62,425 bases of DNA from assembly GCA_015680685.1 (NCBI GenBank), contig MNCI01028423.1, positions 44,492-106,916 of the forward strand. Reading direction: 5' to 3'. Under the pieces are notes generated by a model. That model made no database searches and was not told where the DNA came from. It saw only the letters and a program-made list of their open reading frames with translations. The stretch is from Gnetum montanum (Eukaryota; Streptophyta; Gnetopsida; Gnetales; Gnetaceae). Shown here piece after piece: positions 34,538 through 46,258 of the stretch. Both the position numbers and the translations under genes were made by a program. How positions within the stretch are numbered: position 1 is the first letter of the stretch; the number at the start of each line of letters is the position of its first letter.

Positions 34538-35000
34538 CTAATCTTGGAAGATTAGGAAAGGTGTAGGGTCTATGTTGCATGACATTGTATTTCCCATTTT
34601 TTCACAAACCATGCTAAAGAGGAGCTCTTCCCATGGTGTGTTAATGATTCTATTGTTGTTTGTTTGTGCCTCTTCCACTTGTTTGAACCTCTGAACTTCA
34701 TCATTAATTGTAGGAGCTTCTTCTTGAAAGTCCACTTTAGATCCTGGTTCTGTGTCAATGTTGTTGACTGCCAAGGGAACTATACAATCACCACGGATAA
34801 TTATTTCACCTGCCTCATAAGGCAAGTGAATTTCTTGATGAATGGGTAAGGAAATAGCTCATAATTGAGCTAGCCAAGGCCTCCCTAGGATGAGATAGAA
34901 TCCTAGTGTCTCTTCCACCATCAAGAAATTGGCTAGTATGGGTAATTGTTTCCCCACTACGAAGTTCAAAGAGATTGATCCTTTAAACACCACTCAAGAT
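34538..35000 (-). pseudogene. Retropepsin C-terminal remnant of element F
   Basis: The minus-strand reading 'GFYLILGRPWLAQL' is the conserved ILGRPWL block of retropepsins, followed by 'SLPIHQEIHLPYEAGEIIIR' and 'GDCIVPLAVNNIDTEP'. The last part is open from 34825 to 34538. The active-site DTG/DSG block should lie near 35100-35250, but I cannot read it with confidence. Acidic, Gln/Asn-rich sequence follows, as in the PR-RT linker of Tat elements. Confidence 0.65.
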
Positions 35001-36479
35001 TCCATTATGGCTAAATATTCAATAATGGTGTATGGTATGAAATTAGTTACCACTCCATTCTCAGCATGCATCATATGTACCTTGTATTGTCCCACTCTTA
35101 TTGTTATGAAGAGAGTCGCCTTGGTTGTCTTGCCATCCTGGGGCTGGTCTTAACCTTGTTGTCATAAAACAATAGTGTCATTGACTTCATTTCTCCCTTA
35201 GGTGAAGGTGGTACCATCACCATGTGGATGGAGTCTTCACTAGTGATGATGTCCTCGCTAATAGGAATAGAAGGCAACATTTTAACTAGTTCCTCATGGT
35301 AAGAACTGGAGGTCATTACTAGGTTGTACAAGCTAAGGGATGTGTTCTTCTATTTCAAATATTGTTCAACCTCTTCCATTGCATTGAGGAAGTCTTTATT
35401 CTTGGTTGTTGGTTTTTCACTCGTATTAGCTTTGACTTCCTCCATGCACCCCAAGATGTGAACTTCATGTTTGAGTGGTTGTGGGTTGGCCTCTTTTCCC
35501 TTATCTTGTGTCTTAGGGTTCTCCCTTGGTTGACTAGTGAAAGTGGCCTAAGCATTAGAGCTCATAAGCATGGACAAAATAGGGGTGGGCTTTGGCAGGT
35601 CCACTTCCTTCCATGCCTTGGCCTAATTGTTGTCTTTGGCTTTGGGCTTTGGTATAGACTTCTTATGTTGTTTACTCGATGATTTCTTGTTGTTGTGTTG
35701 TGAAGAAGTCATGGCGTTAGCCACCATGGGAGGACAGTATTTGGTTGTAGTGAGAGGGGGTACCCTATCAAAAAAGATTCCCTGGGAGGTGTAGGTGATT
35801 ATATCCTTACAACAAAAAGGGACCTTAAACTAGACAAAGGTGAAGGCCCCTTTTTCATTGCAAGGAGGTACTCAAATCATAAAAGGCTCCTATGTGGGTC
35901 TTGGGTTGTTTCTCATGTTGAATGTTGCTATGGTGTAATGGTTGTTGATACTATTCAATGGGTCTTTATAGACTTGAATGGACTTGTTTTGTGATTTGAA
36001 TGGATTAGAGGCATAAAGGAACAGCTCCTCATTATCTGTCATCTTTAGTAGATCATCCTTGAGGGCTAAGTACAAGTTGGTATCATGACTTGGCAGTTGA
36101 TGATAGTGGTAGTAATGGTCAAGTTTAAAGTACTTAGGTGTTGGTAAATCATCCTTTCTTACAAGAGTGAGGTTCTTGGTGATCTCACATAGCCAATCAT
36201 GCCTCTTATTGGCATTTTTTGTCATTTCTTTGTATTGTATCCTCTCTTTAGCAATTGATCAAGGAGTTCAGAAGGTTTGATGGGTGACCTAGTGTACTTA
36301 GAGTAATCTTTTATTTCAAAATTGGGCCTGGTTTTACCTGAGGTAGAGGCCTTGGATGTTGATGGTTCGTTATTGGTTATGGGGGCCTTAGGTTGTTTTT
36401 TTTGGTACCCTAGGTTGTTTTGTTAACTTTGTCATAGTGACCATGGCTACATTGTTTTGCCTCCCCTTCATCTTATTCT

Positions 36480-38022
36480 TCCACCTATGTTGGTTTTTAT
36501 ATGTCACATTCATGGGGTCATGACTAGCTTCAATGGCATCCTCTATATTTTTGGTTTGAGAAAAGGCTTAGCTAAGTGATGGAAGGTTAAGGTAGTAAAT
36601 TCTAGACTTAATAAAGTCATTAACTACCCCCTTGTATATGGTGAGAAGATGGGTCTTAGCTATTGGCTTAGTAATCTCATTAAGAAGAGAATTCCATCAT
36701 TGTTTGAATTTTTGTATGGGTTCAAGGGATCCCTACTTGACCTTCATTAGTTGGTCGTCATGTTGAGTTTCAAGTTATAATTGAAATGGTTAATGAACTA
36801 TGATATTAAGTCTTCAAGTGAAGAGATAGATCCTCTTGATAACATGTAGTACCAGTCCAAGGCTTTCCTAGTTAGGAACATAGGAAAGATCTGCATTATG
36901 GTGTGTGAATAGGCTTGTAATAACAAACACTCTAAATGGAAGGTAATAAGGTGAGCATTGGGGTTACCCTCATCATGGTACTTAGTGAATTGAGGTATGA
37001 GGATGCTAAGGGAAAGATTTATCTATGAAATAGTAGAATTGATAAGATCATCCTAATAAAAATCTATGATCTTAACTATTTGGGTTGTTGAAGCCTTCAG
37101 CTTTTATAACTCTTCTGTAAGGTCTTGAAGCATTTGGAAGGCCTGATCTAAGCCTTGAGGCATTCTTGTGGGTATTGACATTTGTACAAATGGTTGAGGT
37201 ACAAGTTGAGAGGCTTGTGGCCTTGAAATGGGCTACGATATAAAAGGGAGATGTTGGGTCATCATTGTTGTAGGTAGGCTAAACAATCAAAAGGAGGCTT
37301 GTGTTAGCACCTATGGCACAAAGGGGATGAATGGTATGTGTAACCCTTGGATCACTTTGGATCTCATTGTTAGGTCCACTAGCATGGAAAGCTATGGATG
37401 GTGGTGAAGAACACTGGTGATGATCATGCAAACTAAGGTTGTGTGGAAAAAGGCATGGACAATAAAAGGGGTGTGGTTTGGGACATCGATTGTAGCTAGT
37501 GTACTGCTATAATAGGTGCCAACCTAAACATGATTGGGTACATGTGAGAAGTGGGTTGAGGAACTTACCCCATGGAGAAGGTAGGAGGGGCTAAGGTGGG
37601 TCTGGCAGCTTGGGAAGCCAAATATTAAAAAAGGCTTCCTAAGAAGTTATTAGGTTCAGGCTCTACCTTGAACTCATCTTGCTTCTCATGTTGATCCTTG
37701 GAACTTCACTCCCCATCTTGCTCATCCATCTTAGTTAAATGAGATAGAATATGTGTATGAGTGTTAGTCAATGGTATTTTTTCATATGAGGAAGGAATGT
37801 ATTCTTCCTTATTGTAGTGAATGAGTTCATACTCATGTTTGGATTCTCCCTTTACTTGTAGAATGAGTAGACTTGCGTAGATTTTGGCATAGATGAAATT
37901 ATAATAATTTTCATCAATAGAAAAATCTAAGCTTTTCTCCCTTAACTTGAGTGACTACCTACACTTGGCTAGAAGAGGGTCTTTTGAGTCATACACCCTC
38001 ATTGCATTTTGGATTGATGCCA
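36480..38022 (-). pseudogene. gag remnant of element F
   Basis: The core (about 36590-37070) reads 'GNPNAHLITFHLECLLLQAY', 'IFPMFLTRKALDWYYMLSRG' and 'SISSLEDLISXFINHFNYNL', the usual retrotransposon-gag sequence of alpha-helices with the W-Y pair. Upstream, an N-terminal charged region begins at the ATG near 38022. Stops are frequent and mostly TAG. A further stretch at 35890-36225 ('RHDWLCEITKNLTLV' and 'LVLKDDLLKMTDNEELFLYA'-like) lies between gag and protease and is probably a linker. Confidence 0.7.
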
Positions 38023-40439
38023 TATCTACCAAGTTAAGGGGAAAAATCATGGACTAGTAGAAATACATTGTCAAAGGTTTAAATTTCATTTAAGAAATTT
38101 TATAATTAATTAGTTGAATAAAAATTCTAGCAATGGAAATTGTACAAGGTGAAAGAGGGGTATGGCTGGAAAATATTATAAACTACAACTACAAGTGTAG
38201 TGCAGGTTGTAGTGACAAGGGTATGCCATGAACTTGAGAAAAATATAATAGTTTTGATGTTGGAAAAATTAACTATGTTGGCTTTAGCAGTAGGGGTTAT
38301 GGTAGAGGGGAGGGGGGAGGAGGGGAAGGGGGTAAGCTATCAACAATTATCTTATCCCACAACATTGCACTAGGGTTCCCTCTATTGGCAAGAATAACAT
38401 TTGTGTTTAAAAAGAGCAAATGTAGAATTTTTGTTTTTTCAAAGATTATGTTTATGTTTGGAGAAGGACCAATGTTGGCTTTGTTGAAGAATTTCATAGT
38501 AGGAGAGTTTGAGTGGTTGTAGCAAAGTAATGCTAGCCTTTGGGACACACAAAGGTAGTTTTGACTAGCAACTATGCTAACCTTAAAAAGTACAACAACT
38601 ACTATGAAAATTTAACAAAAATCCAAATTACCTCCAATCTCAATGCTGGGTTTTGGTCGTAGGAAAATGGATGAAAATATTTTTTTCCTTTGGTAGGAAC
38701 TTTTTTTTTTTTGAAAAAATTTTAAGGATTTTAATGTGAATTCAAGATTTTTAACTTGAAAAAATGTTTGTGAAAGGGAAAAATGCAATTGGATGTAGAA
38801 CTTGGATAGAGGTTCAAGCCTTCCTTATAGTGCTAGAAAACTATTGTGCCTAAATAATTTGATTGTTGAAAAATTGAAAATCCCAAGTGCAGAATAATTT
38901 TAACCTTGGATCCCAAGGGTCTCTAGAAAAGAGGATCCAAGGCACCCTAGATGGTCTTCTTGATTACCTAGGGACTTGAAAAGTGTAAATTGGAGGTAAA
39001 AAATTGTAAAAATAATGTAGATCTGATCTAGAAATAAATGCACAAAATAAAACTATGATAATTTGCATAACAAAAGAACTATATACTTTATTACAATAAT
39101 AAGATATTGTAGATAAAGAGTTTGGAATATGTACAATGGTTCCTAAATGCACAAGGGGGTTTCTTTGATGAATTTCAAAGACTGTTGAAGCTAGTAGTTT
39201 ATGCGCTACAATCAACTCCATGGTCCATCTACTTCCTAACTTCCAAAATTGAAAAAAATTGCTAGTTTCATATTTAGATCTGCAACATTGATCATAAGAG
39301 GGGGGGTGGGATGCTGGGGAGATGGTTAAGATATGTGAAAGAATTTTGTGGAAAAAGGGATACTACACTAAGAGTCTTTATGTCCAAGGAGTTGTATGTT
39401 GCTCTAAAAATCTCACAAATTCCTTGAAGGTCATGAATGCTTCGGGTTGTCAAAGGTTCTCATGCTTAAGAATTGCCAAAAGCTTTTTGGATGCTCAAAG
39501 AATTCAAAAGCAGAAGTACTTATTCAAGTTGTTTAAGATGAGATTTTCTACGTTGTATGGCTACTAAATTTTGGCTGCCAATTTCTACCATGATTATTGG
39601 TAGATTGGCATCATGTGCAGCTATAGGTTGTATGGCTACTGATTTCTACCATGATTATTAGTAGATTGGCATCATGTGCAACTATGTTAGGTGTTTAATC
39701 CTAGTTTAGTTTCCATTTGTGTTAGTTTTTAATACCCCTAAAGCACAAAAACCATGTTGATAACCATAAATAGTAAACAAACTTTTCAACTATGTTGGAT
39801 TCTTCCACCAATGCTAGTCTTTTGGAAACAACACTAGAGTTGTTGAAACAATGCTGAAATTTGTTGAAAGTGGAAATCCCAACTACTCCAACACTCTCTT
39901 GATGTAGTAATGCTAAAGGTTATTGGCAACTATGCTGGCCATTGTTGGAAAGATGGAAACCAAACTCCCTAATGCTAGGTATGGATGTTTCTAGCCTAGT
40001 AATATTCATACCCCCTATAAAACCTATGAAAATGCCAATTTTGGTAGTCCAAAAGGCATTTTTGACCTTTCCAAGCCTAAATATAGACATGGCATGACAT
40101 TTTTTCATTTGGAAGTAAGGCTATAACAACTTATGAGGAATTTTTAGCCCCAAAAGTTAAAGTATGTGAAAGTTCATCACATGAATTAAAACCTTCACAT
40201 TTTACATTAAAATCCTAGCCTTAGGTTTGATGGTGAAGTTATAGATTGCAACATGAGATTTCTTGGTGGTGTTTCATCATCCAATAGACATTATCTCAAG
40301 GATTTAGGCATACACACTTGATACTTATGATGAAGCAACCCAAGTGCATTCAATATTATGGGAGCATTACCAAAATGCTTTAGCTTTTTACATCAAGAAT
40401 CATGATATTGCATCTTACAAATCTCACTTATCACGTCAA
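38023..40439. other. Non-coding DNA, with a 61-bp imperfect tandem duplication
   Basis: No gene is supported. Next to element F this may be its 5' leader, and oligo-T and poly-G tracts are seen at 38300-38330 and 38700-38712. At 39581-39690 the motif 'atttctaccatgattattrg' plus 'tagattggcatcatgtgcar' occurs twice, 61 bp apart, with a 15-bp indel between flanking copies of 'gttgtatggctact'. The rest is AT-rich without ORFs. Confidence 0.5.
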
Positions 40440-41425
40440 ACTAGATCACCAAATAGTTTGCCTTACTAGCCACACGACGTAAGGCATATGTAACCACATT
40501 GGTTTTGTCTATCTAATATTAATGGTAAAATAAAAATCGACCAAGAGTTTAATCCATCTCCTTTGGCATAGGCTCAACTGTAGTTGGCTCATCAAATACT
40601 ACAATCCTTCTAATCTATCCAAATAGTCATTTTCTCTCCAAACAAGTATTGACGTTGAACTTTCAAAGTGAATAGGGTAGTGCATCTCATGGGGCTTAAG
40701 CTATCATGAGGCATAAGCTACATTGTTATCCTCTTGCATAAGGACACATCTATAACCTTCTCCTAAAGCATTAGTACAGATATCAAATGGCTTACCTTGA
40801 GTAGGTGAAACCAAAATAGGAGTTATGATTAGTCTATTCTTTAGTTTGTCAAAGGAATCTTGACAATGCAAGCTCCACAAGAAATCAATGTCTTTTCACA
40901 ACAACTTCATGAAGGGTGAAGCAATGTGAGAGAAGTTTTCAACAAACCTCTTGTAATATCTTGTGAATTCAAGAAAACTATGAACTTTACCAAAATCCTA
41001 TAGTATAGGCTAATCTTGAATAACCGATATTTTAGCAAGGTTACTTGCTATACTAGCTTATGAAACAATATGATCCAAGAATTGAATCTCTCAATGCCAA
41101 AAAGAATACTTGGAGGATTGGGCAAATAACTGATATTCTCTAAGTTTATATAAGATGATCCTTAGATGTTATTCATGCAACTCCTTAGATGAAGACTACA
41201 CCAAAATGTCATCAATGAACATGATAAAAAATTGATTTAGTAAAGCCTCATGAAATTATTCATAAGATGTATGAACACTACAAGAGCATTAGTAAGTCCA
41301 AATGGCAACACTAAGAACTCATAATACCCATACTACAACTTGAACGTTGCCTTAGAGTCATCTTCCTCCTTGATGCAAACCTAGTGGTATCTTGACTTTA
41401 AATCAATCTTAGATAAAAATTATTA
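40440..41425 (-). pseudogene. Chromovirus-type RT-RNase H fragment
   Basis: Minus-strand readings give 'SKIDLKSRYH' (palm start), '[19 protein letters not shown]' then 'TNALVVF' (about 41270-41345), and an RNase H with 'PFDICTNALGEGYRCVLMQE' and 'LKPHEMHYPIHFE' (about 40650-40790). The end has a 'RWIKLLVDFYF'-like block. These patterns fit the chromovirus branch of Ty3/gypsy rather than Athila or Tat. Stops and frameshifts are numerous, the YMDD box is not recognisable, and neither integrase nor LTRs were seen. It is a small, old fragment. Confidence 0.75.
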
Positions 41426-42170
41426 ATTAATGAATGAAGTTGGTTATGGGACGAGATACAACTGATTAATCAATCTCTTGAGCATCCCAACTTCTTACTT
41501 GATTAATATCTATTACCTATTGATCACTGGTACATCCACAAAACATAATTTATTTCTAACATAAAATAGAAATATGCATGGATTTCAACTTCTCTTTCAT
41601 TATAATGAAATGATATTTATACAAACTTTATAGTCTTGACTCATACAAAGATAATGAGAAAAGGTTTGTACATGAATGAAACCCCTTACCTCACTCTAGT
41701 ATTAAGAAACAATTCCCAACTCCACTCATACATATGAAATAAGAATAATAATATAAGAATAAAAAGAGAGATGGGAAAAATTAGCAATTTCCTTAAGAGA
41801 ATGAGAAATCAGGTAGTAGGGAAACATAGATCTTAGATACCCTTCTCAAGTGTTAGGAAGAACAAATCCCAACACCTTAATTTATACAAAATATGAATAC
41901 ATTTAATGAAGAGACAAGGGACTGTTGGCACGTTTCAGTCATTTAATGGATCAAGCTTTATGAAATATGTTCCATTCTTCTTTTTATAAATTTTTTATGC
42001 TATCTATGATTACAAGTGCTATTTGTAGAACCAGTTGGATTATTATAAGAACAGATGGTATATTAGGAATGAAAGACACAAGTTGGCTATCATGAAAATA
42101 AGTATAAGCTAAAGAAAGAAAACCTTTGAACACTACATATCCATATATAAAAAACATAATGTACTCCACA
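41426..42170. other. AT-rich spacer
   Basis: I see no gene or element here. Open frames on the minus strand that reach into 42410 are the complement of the zinc-finger pseudogene and not coding. Confidence 0.5.
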
Positions 42171-42810
42171 AATGAGTTCCACATGTATACATTCAAGCTT
42201 AGGCCTTGTTCCTGAGCTTACTCTCATGATTGGATGGAGTGTCCTTTTGTGCATCCTTGTGAAAATGCTAGAAGGAGGGACCCTAGGAAGTTCAACTATA
42301 GTGGTGTTCCCTATGTAGATTTTCACAAAGGAGCATGAAGATGTGGTGATGCTTGTGAGTATGCTCATGAAGTATTGAGTGTTGGCTACATCCTGCTTAG
42401 TACAAAACAAGATTGTGTAGAGATGGAACTAACTGCATCAGAAAAATTTGCTTTTGTGCACACATAGATGAAGAGCTAAGGCCTTAGTTTGTGTCCATGG
42501 GCTCTGCAGTACCATCTCCTATTTCGAGAGTAGCATCAAATTCCCTTGATATGTCATCAGTGATGAGCCCACTTGCACCTGGTTCACCATATTCAGTTGT
42601 AGCTATGGTATCACCGTTTTAGCAACACGATAGTGTGCTTACACCCTAGATGTCTCCTTCAGGTGAAATGGACATGACGTGGTCACAACAGAATGTTCCC
42701 ACACTGCATCTTCTAGGAAAAAACATGCAGAGCAGTCATCTTAGGGTAGATCTGAATGCTAGAGACATTCATCTGGATGATTCTTCAAGAGATTATAAAA
42801 CACGACAGTA
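42171..42810 (+). pseudogene. Arginine-rich tandem CCCH zinc-finger protein (RR-TZF) pseudogene fragment
   Basis: The plus strand reads 'NEFHMYTFKLRPCS', a TGA, 'AYSHDWMECPFVHPCENARR' and 'RDPRKFNYSGVPYVDFHKGA', then finger 1 ('CGDACEYAHEV'), and after a 1-base frameshift near 42371 'ECWLHPA', 'TRLCRDGTNC' and 'ICFCAH' (finger 2). A Ser/Pro-rich tail follows, with 'MSPLAPGSPYSVV', 'MSPSGEMDMTWSQQNVPTLH' and 'LNARDI'. This is the diagnostic layout of plant RR-TZF proteins (RR domain, two CCCH fingers, MSP/SP-rich tail), RNA-binding regulators of mRNA decay and stress responses. Finger 1 has lost two Cys (one to Tyr, one to TGA). At least five stops are present. The ankyrin repeats of some family members are absent. 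It is not functional. Confidence 0.88.
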
Positions 42811-43126
42811 GTAATGGAGGACAATGCTCATCTGAGACACCAAAGAAAAGGTAGATGAAGAATGTTGACCACTTTGTTCTTGGTACTTGGATTGAACAGA
42901 TGAAGCTTGATCAGATTGTTTCTTAGAGTTCAAATCTTAGATGGGGCGGTTGAATTAAATTCAATTTTTTTCCTTTTTTCCACACTTTTTTAAAAAAATC
43001 ATTATTTAGGCTTTATGTTAGGACTCTTGTTTTGTGGTCAGCTACCTGGAAAGATAAGTAAAATGCTCCAAGAAGAAAATACACACAGTTTACTTCATCA
43101 TGAGTACATATTCAAGTTCTCTTAGT

Positions 43127-43599
43127 AGGCCAAAATTAATTAGTGATACCAAGTTACTTGATCCCTATAAATAAATAGATAAGGAGTTTCTAAATGTAGA
43201 AAATAACTAGCATAGGGATGCTGGTTCAACAGCATCGACTGCAGTTCTAGTAGGTGATCGATTACTTGCCACAAATTTTGGGGATTTAAGGGCTATCATA
43301 TGCAAGGATGGAAATTTTGTTGTTGTCTCATGGGGTCATAAACCCAATCAAATTGATAAGCCACAATGCATCAAAAAGGCTAGAGGATTTCTCATGTGGG
43401 CTAGCACCTGGCATGTTGGAGGTGTTCTTATCGTGCCTCTTGCTTTTGTGACAAATTATGACATGTTGTATCTAACCAGGATGTAGTTGCAATGATCCAG
43501 GAGATTGTAGATGTAGAGATAGCTACAAAAAATCATACTAATGGAGCATATAGAAAGGGCAATGCATATACCATCACTTTGTGTAGGTGTACGCTTTAA
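43127..43599 (+). pseudogene. PP2C protein phosphatase pseudogene fragment
   Basis: The reading begins in the middle of the catalytic domain with 'RPKLISDTK' and 'IDKEFLNVENN', then '[20 protein letters not shown]', '[14 protein letters not shown]', '[13 protein letters not shown]' and '[15 protein letters not shown]', all close to plant PP2C (PPM family). About 40 codons of the usual domain are then missing, including the ASDGLWD metal-binding motif. The end '[20 protein letters not shown]' leads to a TAA at 43597. The N-terminal GVFDGHGG motif is also absent. Two in-frame TAA/TAG are seen. No intron-like insert interrupts the fragment, which would fit a processed copy. PP2Cs are Mg/Mn-dependent Ser/Thr phosphatases; this one is dead. 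Confidence 0.88.
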
Positions 43600-43639
43600 T
43601 CATAATTATAAAAGAGACAAAAATATGAATCCATGATTT

Positions 43640-43930
43640 TGGTGACTTTATCATTTAGAAAAAATGCAAAACACTTGTTATTTAAGAAAGGGAATTTATG
43701 GGACACTTGTTCAATGTCCTATACAAATAGAACACTTATCAATTATAACTTTTAATATCTATGGTAGTTATAATGAATAATTAACTACCATGGTGGTTGT
43801 AACTTCTATGGTGGTTGTATTGTGGTTATAATTAACTCCCATAGTGGTTACAACACACATTAATTTCCAATGATGATTGTAACTACCTAGAAGGCACTAT
43901 AAAAAGAGCTTCAAGGGTAGAAAAAGGAAG
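43640..43930 (+). promoter_or_regulatory. LTR-U3- or promoter-like block with GGTGGTTGTAAC repeats and TATA box
   Basis: Between 43760 and 43890, 'taactaccatggtggttgta', 'tctatggtggttgta' and 'cccatagtggttacaac' form direct and inverted repeats. They are followed by a TATA-like 'cactataaaaagagc' at about 43899 and a purine-rich leader. The layout is like the U3 of the LTRs elsewhere in the window. No LTR ends, primer site or second copy was found, so a true promoter cannot be excluded. Confidence 0.4.
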
Positions 43931-45667
43931 AGGGGAGAAAATAGGAAGACATAATGAAGATTACTTGTAAGAATAGCTTAATAATTACATCATTAATTCA
44001 AATGTTTTATTTAAATTCTGTGAGTTATTATCTTCTCATTTTTTCTTAGTTGCATAGCTAATGGTTTATTTAGTACTGTGCTCAATATTTAATTTTGATA
44101 TTTTTTGATTTCTCTTATAACTCTATTTTCACAAAATTCTAGACTTCTATTTGGTTACCATATAAGAGCTTATGTTGCCTTTTGAAAAGCATCTTGAGCA
44201 ATTTAATAGTAATGTCTTTATGAAATTTCCTATTTGAGTTCATAGTGTGTAGAAAATCTTTGATATTTTCAGTTGACTTGAAATAGCTTCAATTTTTAAA
44301 GTCTTTCCCTTAATGTTTCAATCTTAAAATTGTTAAATCTTTTTTGATAGTTCTATTATTTGAAATTCTTAACAACTATTTAACTAACCAAATACTAACT
44401 TGTATTTTGTTGTTTACAAAGTATTTGGTAGTTTAATAAGAGTGTCTTTTACAAAATTTCTTGCTGAGTTTAGAGGGTTTAGACAATTTGTAATAATTTA
44501 GATTGAATTGGCATAACTTTATTTTGAAGTGTTTTCTGATGTTCAATTTATCTTGCTTAAATGTTTGAGATTTCACAAAAATCTACTTTTCTATCTTCTT
44601 CTCTTTTAAAATCCATTGGATTTCACTTTATTTATATTTTTCTTATGGATCTTTCTCTTTGAGGAAAACTAGGAGTAGATTTATGTAGAATTATGCTTAA
44701 GCATTTTGGTGAAATTTTATTTGTTTCAAGAAACTTACTATAGGGACTCTATAGACTAAGGAACTTGACAAAATAGGAATCTTTAATGACTCATAGTATT
44801 CAACAAGTTTAGTTAAATTTCTATTATAAAAGCTAATTACAGTTTCATACACAAACCCAAACATTTCAACATTCATAATAACAAACACACATTTACACTT
44901 AGTTCACTCTATTACCACTAAGTTTATTTAGAATTATATGGGCCTTGGCATTTCTAGAGACTAGAAAACACCTAAACTCAAGTTTAAAGGAACACCTTCA
45001 TTTCCTATGATTCTAGTCATGAGACCAAAGGAAAATGTTAATGGTTCAAAATGGTCAAAAACATGGACCTTAAAAGTCTTCACCTATTGGGTAGGTGGCT
45101 TTCCAAGTCCTCACCTACTAGGTAGATGGTTGTATAGTCTTTATCTATTGGATAGGTGGCTCCCAAGGCATCCTTGTTGAATTTTTCATTCAAACTTCAT
45201 GTGCTTATGATAGGTGCAAACTATTTCTTCCTGTATGGAAAATTTGATAGGTGCTCTTCATGGCCAACTTTAACAAGCTATAACTTTCATGTCTAAAAAC
45301 CATTTTATGCAAACTAAGGATTAAGATCAGTTAATTCAAATGTTCCAAACATGATGGTGTAGTTAAATGTTTCATTTGGAATTATTTAATTCTGATTTGT
45401 CATCCTATAGAATAAGATATACAAAAATATTATTGATGAGATAGAACATAATATACATGATAATAATTGACTAAAATATACTTACTAATGATTTAATATA
45501 AAGTAAAATAAAATTATTTATTAAGAAATATTACTACTTTGGGTGCTCATCATAGCCATCAAGTATCAGTTTTGCAATCCCTTAGCAAAACAATTTGAAA
45601 GAAATAAGGAGTACTGAAAACTTATTAAATATTTTTTTACGAGTAAACGAAATACTTGAAGGAAAAT
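43931..45667. other. AT-rich non-coding DNA with two local repeats
   Basis: There is a diverged tandem repeat with a period of about 230 bp, seen in 'tttaatagtaatgtctttat' at 44202 and its counterpart 'tttaataagagtgtctttta' at 44432. Three copies of a roughly 30-bp unit 'gtcttcacctattgggtagg' start at 45076, 45107 and 45137; each can fold, since CACCTA pairs with TAGGTG. No gene is supported. Confidence 0.55.
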
Positions 45668-46258
45668 NNNNNNNNNNNNNNNNNNNNNNNNNNNNNNNNN
45701 NNNNNNNNNNNNNNNNNNNNNNNNNNNNNNNNNNNNNNNNNNNNNNNNNNNNNNNNNNNNNNNNNNNNNNNNNNNNNNNNNNNNNNNNNNNNNNNNNNNN
45801 NNNNNNNNNNNNNNNNNNNNNNNNNNNNNNNNNNNNNNNNNNNNNNNNNNNNNNNNNNNNNNNNNNNNNNNNNNNNNNNNNNNNNNNNNNNNNNNNNNNN
45901 NNNNNNNNNNNNNNNNNNNNNNNNNNNNNNNNNNNNNNNNNNNNNNNNNNNNNNNNNNNNNNNNNNNNNNNNNNNNNNNNNNNNNNNNNNNNNNNNNNNN
46001 NNNNNNNNNNNNNNNNNNNNNNNNNNNNNNNNNNNNNNNNNNNNNNNNNNNNNNNNNNNNNNNNNNNNNNNNNNNNNNNNNNNNNNNNNNNNNNNNNNNN
46101 NNNNNNNNNNNNNNNNNNNNNNNNNNNNNNNNNNNNNNNNNNNNNNNNNNNNNNNNNNNNNNNNNNNNNNNNNNNNNNNNNNNNNNNNNNNNNNNNNNNN
46201 NNNNNNNNNNNNNNNNNNNNNNNNNNNNNNNNNNNNNNNNNNNNNNNNNNNNNNNNNN
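45668..46258. other. Assembly gap of 591 N
   Basis: All open frames across this interval are artefacts of translating N. What is missing cannot be inferred. Confidence 0.97.

Larger units (their letters stand above)
34538..38022 (-). mobile_element. Element F: Tat-like gag-protease fragment (degenerate)
   Basis: On the minus strand an ATG at about 38022 opens 'MASIQNAMRVYDSKDPLLAK', followed by a charged linker, a gag core and, 1.5 kb later, a retropepsin end. No RT or integrase follows to the left, where the sequence turns into T-rich DNA, so the element is truncated 3' of the protease. LTRs and primer site were not found. The gag core and the 'LGRPWLAQL' protease pattern suggest the Tat clade. 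It is complementary in content to element E, but they lie 29 kb apart and need not be related. Confidence 0.7.

Noticed and set aside
41984-42410. Minus-strand frames with hydrophobic stretches
   Set aside because: They overlap the RR-TZF pseudogene, whose motifs are on the plus strand. The hydrophobic appearance comes from AT-rich DNA.
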